This document shows, in pieces, positions 16,674 to 22,011 of a stretch of 22,011 bases of DNA (the stretch's first letter is position 1; every line of letters starts with the position of its first letter). Both the position numbers and the translations under genes were made by a program. The notes beneath the pieces were generated by a model, which was not told the origin of the DNA, did not search any database, and saw nothing but the letters and a program-made list of their open reading frames with translations. The DNA is taken from positions 1 through 22,011 of the forward strand of contig BQKZ01009408.1 of assembly GCA_036244855.1 (NCBI GenBank), given 5' to 3'. The stretch comes from Temnopleurus reevesii. Its lineage: Eukaryota; Echinodermata; Echinoidea; Temnopleuroida; Temnopleuridae.

Positions 16674-16780
16674 GTAATTGGGGACCGGTAGGAGACAGCT
16701 GCACATTATTTGATGATGTGAGCGCCTATTTGGCTGCCTTGATGCTAGGCTGTAATTGCCATCCAGTGACCGGGCCGGGT
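16545..16780 (+). mobile_element. tRNA-derived SINE, second tandem copy (longer)
   Basis: It has CGTGGTGCAGTGGACC (A box-like) and CGGTTCGAGTCCCACCC (B box). Unlike the first copy it continues beyond CTACCCAG into GTGTAATTGGGGACCGG and a G+C-rich body up to CGGGCCGGGTATA. It is the parent from which the truncated copy derives. The 3' end is uncertain. Confidence 0.65.
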
Positions 16781-16785
16781 ATATA

Positions 16786-18543
16786 CAGTTGTGCCTAAAA
16801 GTATGTGGACCCCTACTGAAAATGTACATATTCATGATTTTTTTCAAGTTCTAAAAGTTTTTCACCGGAACAAAATGATGTAACATTTGTATTACATATG
16901 GCACTACTTATCAGTACTGAATGGACAATGAAGTGCAGATGATCAAAAAATAAAACAACAAAATTATTGAAAGAGCCTGTGCAAAAGGTGTGAACCCCAT
17001 GCTAAAATAAACAACTGATGTGTGGTTACATCCGCTAAATTAAAAATAAACGCAGTTAAAGCTCTGTATTTCGATGTAAACTGATTACTAAATGAGTTAC
17101 TAGAACATTCTCATCAATATCTGTATGACAATTGCAGTTCCTCGTCAAATATTGAACATGCATAGCATGCCTGCTCAAAGACCTCTTTGGATGAAAATCA
17201 AGTGATATCTCAGAAAATCATACTTTATCTGAACTGAGTTTGCTTCCTAAATTGTATTAGTCTTCTCATTAGATGGGCTAATCTTTATAAAGCACTTGTG
17301 GTTCAATGGAAAGATCAAGAGTAGTTTCACTGGGAAGTCCTTGATGGAAGTCAGTTCCTTGTAGATCTAGAAAATGCTTGTCATTGTACTTTGCTTACCC
17401 CTCGAGCAAGGTTATGGTTGCAAAACTGTATGCAAGTTATTGGTAACCCAACTTATCTGCACTGCATCACCTTGTCTACAAATAGTAAGCACCAAAATTC
17501 ATCAGACTGATTGCTTCGGAGTGGCCACAAGGGTGTCCAAGTCAGGACAGTCACAGATGAAGCAGAAGAAGAGGCTCTCAATTAGAGGCTCTCAGTTAGA
17601 CCCCGATAAACCTTGAGCAGTATGGACTTTGGAAGTGCAGATATTCTTGCAGCAGATGTCTCAACCAATCTGGCACAATGTCCTTTAGGCTAAGCAAGTA
17701 TCTAATTGATCTATGTCCTAAAACCCTGTTATCGGCGAGCTCTTAGGTGGTACTTCAGAGCCCTCACAATTCAAATTCTGTGCTATATTTCTGTGACTGC
17801 CACAGGCCTATAGGGCAATCCTGTGGACACTCCGAAGCATGCATGTTGTTGATTTTTAGAACTAACCATTTTAAGGCAAGGTGTTCCAACTGCTTAAGTG
17901 TGGTAGTTAACCATAATCCATGCCATGATCTTAGTAAGATGACAGAACATGCGTTTTACAGATCTGCAAGGAACTGACTTCCATCAAGGAATTCTTATTG
18001 AAATAACTCTTCATCGTTCAGGCGAACCCACGTGGTAAGCACAACTATTGAGAAGACTAATGCAGTTTAAAAGAAGTGAACTCGGTCCAGATAAAGTGGA
18101 ATTTTTGGACATCTCATTTGATTCTTATCAAATGGCCAAAGAGGTCTTTGAGCAGGCACGATATGCATGTCCAATATTTGCCAAGCAAATACAAATTCTG
18201 TGCAAATGTTGGTGAAATATTCTTGCAACTCGTGTAGCAAATTGTATGCATCGGAATACAGAGCTTTGACCCCGTTTAATTTAAATTTAGTGGCTGTTAT
18301 CTTATTTGTTGTGTATTTTATTTTAGCATGGGGTTCACATACTTTTGCACAAGCTCTTTCAACAATTTTGTTATTTTACTTTTAGACCATCAGTATTTCA
18401 CCGTCCATTCGGTAGTAATAAGAAGTGCCATATGTAATGCAAAAGTCACATCAATTTGTTTTACTGTAAAAACTTCTAGGACTTGACAGAATCACATAGA
18501 TGTGCATTTTGGGTAGGGGTTCACATACTTTAAGGCACAACGG
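16786..18543. mobile_element. 1.76-kb Tc1/mariner-type fold-back with ~583-bp arms
   Basis: The ends CAGTTGTGCCTAAAAGTATG and, on the other strand, CCGTTGTGCCTTAAAGTATG are flanked by TA. The arms stay alignable to AGATCT at 17363-17368 and 17960-17965, sharing GTGAACCCCATGCTAAAATA, GCCTGCTCAAAGACCTCTTT and CCTTGATGGAAGTCAGTTCC with its mirror. Between them is a unique core of about 590 bp. CAGT...AAAAGT..GTGAACCCC termini with TA targets are typical of Tc1-like elements. I see no transposase in arms or core; an 80-codon frame at 17374-17616 has no DDE-type motif. Confidence 0.82.
17571..17600. repeat. Two GAGGCTCTCARTTA units in tandem
   Basis: A 16-bp unit (GAGGCTCTCAATTA / GAGGCTCTCAGTTA) occurs twice in the unique core of the Tc1-type fold-back. 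Confidence 0.7.
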
Positions 18544-18725
18544 TACTATCAGAAGTTCTTTGAGCAGTCATACTGAATGGAAAGACACTGTATAAATCTG
18601 CAATATCATCATTGGTACTCTGATCATGAGGTAGCCTATATACTGAAGAATTCAATTATTAAAAGTGATTTCAAACTTTTCAGTAGTGTATAAAGGTCAT
18701 GCCACTCATTTAAAATGTACTACCA

Positions 18726-19014
18726 CTAATAATAATAATACATGCGATTTATATACAGTGCCAATATCCATTCTGCTGAGTGCTGAAGGCGCTTTGCATT
18801 ATTATTACCCTGGCTTTAGCCCGGCATACACCAGCGCACTTTGCATTTCAAGGAATAAATATTCCTGCCAGGTACTGATTCACTCCATCTGGGTTGAGTG
18901 CAACACATTGTGGATGAATTTCTTGCTGAAGGAAACTAACACCATGGATGGGATTCGAACCTACAACCCTCGAGTTGAAAGACGAGAGTCAGAACCACTA
19001 CACAACGTTGCCTC
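18726..19014 (-). mobile_element. tRNA-derived SINE with ATT tail
   Basis: On the minus strand it has AGTGGTTCTGACTCTCG after a degraded A box, B box GGTTCGAATCCC, the body GAAATTCATCCACAATGTG and TGCACTCAACCCAGATGG, and an (ATT)n tail at 18726-18740. It is the same family as the SINE at 14905-15180. Confidence 0.8.
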
Positions 19015-19035
19015 CGCTAGGTTCATTTTTATTTG

Positions 19036-19310
19036 ATGTATGGTGGCAAGAGACTTTATAACTGTTGACATATAGACTCTCCCCCTTTCAACCTGAGAGT
19101 TGTAGGTTTGAATCCCACCAATGATAGTGATTATCTTTAACAACACATTATTCACATTATGCTGCACTCAACCCAGGTGAGACGAATGGGCACCGGTTGT
19201 AAGGAATTCCTTGAATAGAGATACAATCGATGCAGTGAGTGCCAAATGGTACATGTAGCCTTGCTATAGACGGGTAATAATGCACAAAGCGCTTAGAAAG
19301 ACTACATATT
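19036..19310 (+). mobile_element. tRNA-derived SINE, diverged, plus strand
   Basis: B box GTAGGTTTGAATCCCACC, body CTGCACTCAACCCAGGTGAG, GGAATTCCTTGAAT, GGTAATAATGCACAAAGCGC and CTTAGAAAGACTACAT match the family at 14905-15180. The A box is degraded and no ATT tail remains. It stands head to head with the SINE at 18726-19014, about 20 bp apart. Confidence 0.72.
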
Positions 19311-19544
19311 AAAAGACATTGCTCAACAAATAGTTTTCGTTTAAAAGAGTATCAACGGCCAGATTCTAAATGTTACCAAAATGGTTGATGGTTGAACCTG
19401 TGAGCGACATTTGCTCCGCGAAATTTGCTCTGCGACAATTCATTTTTTGTAAAATTGTTTTTGCTTTAATTTAGTAATATTAATTCTAGGCCGAGTATTG
19501 GTTGAATTTTCTTTTCTCCGTAGAATATCCTTCTTGTAATTTTA

Positions 19545-19957
19545 ATGGTTAAACTATTTAACTGTGTAAATTGTCAACTTTGTGTAAAAAATTCTGATAG
19601 AGCCTTGCAATGTACAGGTTGTAAAGAATGGGTTCACACAAAATGTATACATGTAAAAGACGAAGTGTATGATGATCCAAATTACTATTTTTACAATTCG
19701 AAATGTTCAAAATGTTTATTTGAATTTTTACCTTTTCATCAGTCTGGAGATTTTGAGGATAGCATAATATATTCCTCATATTCCAATTACAAACCTAAAC
19801 GCTGTACGAATATTACTAAAATAACAAACAAAAATGTTTGTCCTCATAAGAAGGATGATTATCGAGATAAAGCTATCCCCCAATTGATTGGAAGGGGTAT
19901 TAAATTCCTCCAATTAAATGTGGTGAGCTTACTATTAGAACATCGACGAAATAAGGC
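19545..19957 (+). pseudogene. LINE ORF part 1: PHD finger and start of endonuclease
   Basis: The frame opens at ATG 19545. A complete C4HC3 PHD pattern covers residues 7-57: paired cysteines at the start (7, 10 and 13 available), C23/C26, H31 and C34 in CTGCKEWVHTKC, and C54/C57 in CSKC. After a basic, asparagine-rich stretch the same frame enters IKFLQLNVVSLL, the first conserved block of the AP-like endonuclease. The frame runs into TAA at 19965 because of a shift near 19957. PHD fingers are known in ORF1 proteins of CR1-like elements; here the finger and the endonuclease share one frame. Confidence 0.82.
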
Positions 19958-21050
19958 CAACTTTTAAGACTTAATAGTATTGGTATTATTGGTCTCAACG
20001 AAACCAGACTTGAGGATTCTATCACTGATTCTGAAGTCAATATTCCAAACTACAACATTATAAGAAAGGACAGTGATAGAAGAGGTGGCGGAATATGTAC
20101 ATACATACACGAAAATATACTTTATGAAAAACTATTTCTGCCAAATTCAATTGATCATTTAGAAGTGCTTTGCATTATTATTAGGGTTAAGAATTCTCGA
20201 TCGATAATCCTGGTGAATTGGTATAGACCACCTAATGTAAATAATATACATTACTGTTATGAAGATTTGTTGATTTATTTGGGAGGATATAATTACCCAA
20301 TTATATTAATGGGCGACACGAACTACAATATTGTCAAAAAAACAGTTAACTGTGATACTCGTAAATATTGCGAATTGAATGATGTATATGGTTTGTGCCA
20401 AATTAACAAAACAGAATGTACAAGGGTGACACTTAATTGTTCTTCGTTGATAGATCATATGTTGACAACCTGTCTAGAAAACGTTAGTTCTTTCGGTGTA
20501 ATCCCTAACGGGATGAGTTATCACTCAGTAAGCTTTTTAATCTGGAAAGCCCATGCCAATAATGACCCATCCATTAAATACGTAACCTTTAGAAAATCCC
20601 ATCAAATTGACTTTGACAAAATAAAAGCTGAACTTCGTGCACAAAATTGGGCTGAAATCGAAGGGATTAATGATCTGGATGCTGCTGTCACAAAGTGGGA
20701 AAAACATTTTCTCGGCGTTATTGATAAGTACATGCCGATGAAAAAGAAAAGAGTTCGCAAAAAGAACTCTCCTTGGTTAAACGAATCTTTATTCAAACTC
20801 ATGAAAACTCGGGATAAGATAAAATGCAAAGCAAAAAAGAAGCAATGTGCTAATTTATGGGTAGAATACAGAAATATCCGAAATAAAGTTACTTTAGAAA
20901 TTAGACGTGAGAAAAAGAAATACTTTTTTGATAAATTAACCTCTTCTGGAGGCAGAACAAAATCTTGGAAAATACTAAAATCATTGTTACCATCTTCTCA
21001 ATCTAATACTAATTTTCCACTTTGTGACAACACATGCAAAGAGACAGCAA
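19958..21050 (+). pseudogene. LINE ORF part 2: endonuclease and linker
   Basis: From CAACTTTTAAGA the frame reads LLRLNSIGIIGLNETRLED (catalytic Glu in NETR), RRGGGICTYIHENI, LVNWYRPPNVNN, ILMGDTNYNI (the GD-N block), SLIDHMLTTC, and then MSYHSV where active endonucleases have S-D-H. That Asp-to-Tyr change (GAT to TAT) should abolish cleavage. The basic linker KKKRVRKKNSPWLNESLFK leads to the RT. The GTG at 20165 is an internal codon. The frame is lost near 21050, where KETAN should continue as LFNEHFVNVG in another frame. Confidence 0.85.
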
Positions 21051-21622
21051 ATTATTTAATGAACATTTTGTTAACGTTGGTATCAACCTTAACACTGATG
21101 CTTCTGAATTGTCTGAATATGTAAGTTCTGACGAGCTTGAAGGAATGGAATCATCTGAATGTAACGTAACAGACCCTGTTTTCAGTATTCCGAATATTGA
21201 GGTATCTGAGGTTGTTAAAGAAATCAATCGTCTCAAAAAACAAAAAGACCAGAGGAGTAGACGGATATATTCTTATCTATTGAAATCGTTTGCACCAGAA
21301 ATTGCTGAATCCATCACATATTTAATAAACAAATCATTTCGTGAAGGGACATTTCCTTCTAGATGGAAGATTGCGAAGGTCATTCCCCTTCATAAGAAGG
21401 GAAATAAGCTCGAGCCTATTAATTACAGACCTATTTCTTTATTGACCTGTTTATCCAAAGTAATTGAAAAGATAGTACAGAAGCACTTGATTAGTTTTCT
21501 CCAAGATAATAATGTTCTAACTGACTGCCAATCCGGATTTCGTCCTCTTCACTCCACATGCACAGCTTTCACTAAAGTCACAGATGAATGGCTCCTTTCC
21601 ACGGATAGGGGTTTGTACACGG
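21051..21622 (+). pseudogene. LINE ORF part 3: reverse transcriptase, N-terminal half
   Basis: It reads LFNEHFVNVG, then a variable region, VVKEINRLKKQK, FREGTFPSRWKIAKVIPLHK, KKGNKLEPINYRPISLLTCL, SKVIEKIVQKHL and DCQSGFRPLHSTCTA. These are the conserved blocks before RT motif A. An extra base near 21620 (ACGGAGG before GCTCTC) shifts the frame and leads to TGA at 21637. Confidence 0.87.
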
Positions 21623-21625
21623 AGG

Positions 21626-22011
21626 GCTCTCTTTGTTGACCTTCGCAAAGCTTTCGATTTAGTCGATCATAGGATTTTATTACAAAAACTGTCTTCCATT
21701 GGAGTTCATGGTCAAATGTTAAAGTGGTTTTATAATTCTCTTTCCCATCGTAAAATGTTCACCTCCATAAATAATTTTCATTCAGAAGAATTAGTAGTCA
21801 CATACGGAGTTCCACAAGGATCAATATTGGGCCCAATCCTCTTTCTAATTTTATTAACCACTGTTAACGATTTATCTCAAGCTTTACGAAATTGCAACCT
21901 CCATTTCTACGCAGATGACACTGTTTTTTTTTCTCATGAAAACCCCAATACAGTTCAGTCAGTTCTTAATAACGAATTAGGTTCCCTCTCGGAATGGATG
22001 ATTAAAAATAG
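21626..22011 (+). pseudogene. LINE ORF part 4: reverse transcriptase catalytic core, partial
   Basis: The frame reads ALFVDLRKAFDLVDHRILLQ (motif A, catalytic Asp), YGVPQGSILGPILFLI (motif B), HFYADDTVFFSHENP (motif C, both Asp present) and LGSLSEWMIKN, open to the window end. Between motif B and VNDLS the sequence is LILLTTVNDL, about three to four residues longer than the usual FLIFVNDL. The catalytic residues are intact although the element as a whole is not. Confidence 0.88.

Larger units (their letters stand above)
19545..22011 (+). mobile_element. Non-LTR retrotransposon (CR1/L2-like), frameshifted, truncated by window end
   Basis: PHD finger, AP-type endonuclease and reverse transcriptase follow one another on the plus strand across four open segments. 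Three frameshifts, near 19957, 21050 and 21620, separate them. Motifs point to the Jockey/CR1/L2 assemblage: VNWYRPPN in the endonuclease, NSPWLNESLFKLMKTRDK in the linker, INYRPISLL, FVDLRKAFDLVDH and GVPQGSILGP in the RT. The rest of the RT, the 3' UTR and the element's 3' end lie beyond the window. The 5' end is undefined; 19315-19544 may be its 5' UTR. Confidence 0.88.

Noticed and set aside
16145..16798. Overlapping plus-strand open frames of 71-93 codons
   Set aside because: They lie in the duplicated SINE/MITE block and simply read through repeat sequence.
17374..17616. Possible transposase fragment in the Tc1-type core
   Set aside because: No helix-turn-helix or DDE-type motif is visible in this or other frames.

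Overview
The window is nuclear DNA of an animal. It has spliced genes with GT/AG introns, metazoan proteins (Elongator subunit ELP2 and an NXPE/PC-esterase protein), tRNA-derived SINEs, a CR1/L2-like LINE, and many fold-back DNA transposons. The A+T-rich composition, the SINEs with (ATT)n tails and the TTAA-flanked elements recall marine deuterostome invertebrates, most likely an echinoderm such as a sea urchin. The species is inference.

Layout. 1-4655 (+): the 3' end of ELP2, with three coding exons that join in frame and end at a stop codon. The first is preceded by three decayed tandem copies of itself. The two introns hold fold-back elements. 4656-5046: a probable 3' UTR containing an antisense LINE remnant. 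5050-13600: intergenic DNA made mostly of inverted-repeat elements. These are TTAA-flanked T2/Kolobok-like elements (one carrying a second TTAA element inside it), 176-bp pogo/Tigger-like MITEs, two related GGTGTTGG-rich fold-backs, and several long palindromes. 13603-14083: hairpin-bearing tandem repeats just downstream of the next gene. 14094-14899 (-): the last exon of an NXPE-family protein; its splice acceptor lies against the tail of a SINE. 14905-16785: SINEs, a Tigger-like MITE and a 395-bp tandem duplication that fuses parts of both. 16786-18543: a 1.76-kb Tc1-type fold-back with arms of about 583 bp. 18726-19310: two SINEs head to head. 19545-22011 (+): a LINE running off the window, with PHD finger, endonuclease and reverse transcriptase, broken by three frameshifts.

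The two host genes are unrelated in function and have opposite strands, so they converge on the repeat-rich middle. Nothing suggests an operon, CRISPR array or defence system. The main interest is structural: decayed exon duplication, nested and recombined transposons, and transposon sequence at gene ends.
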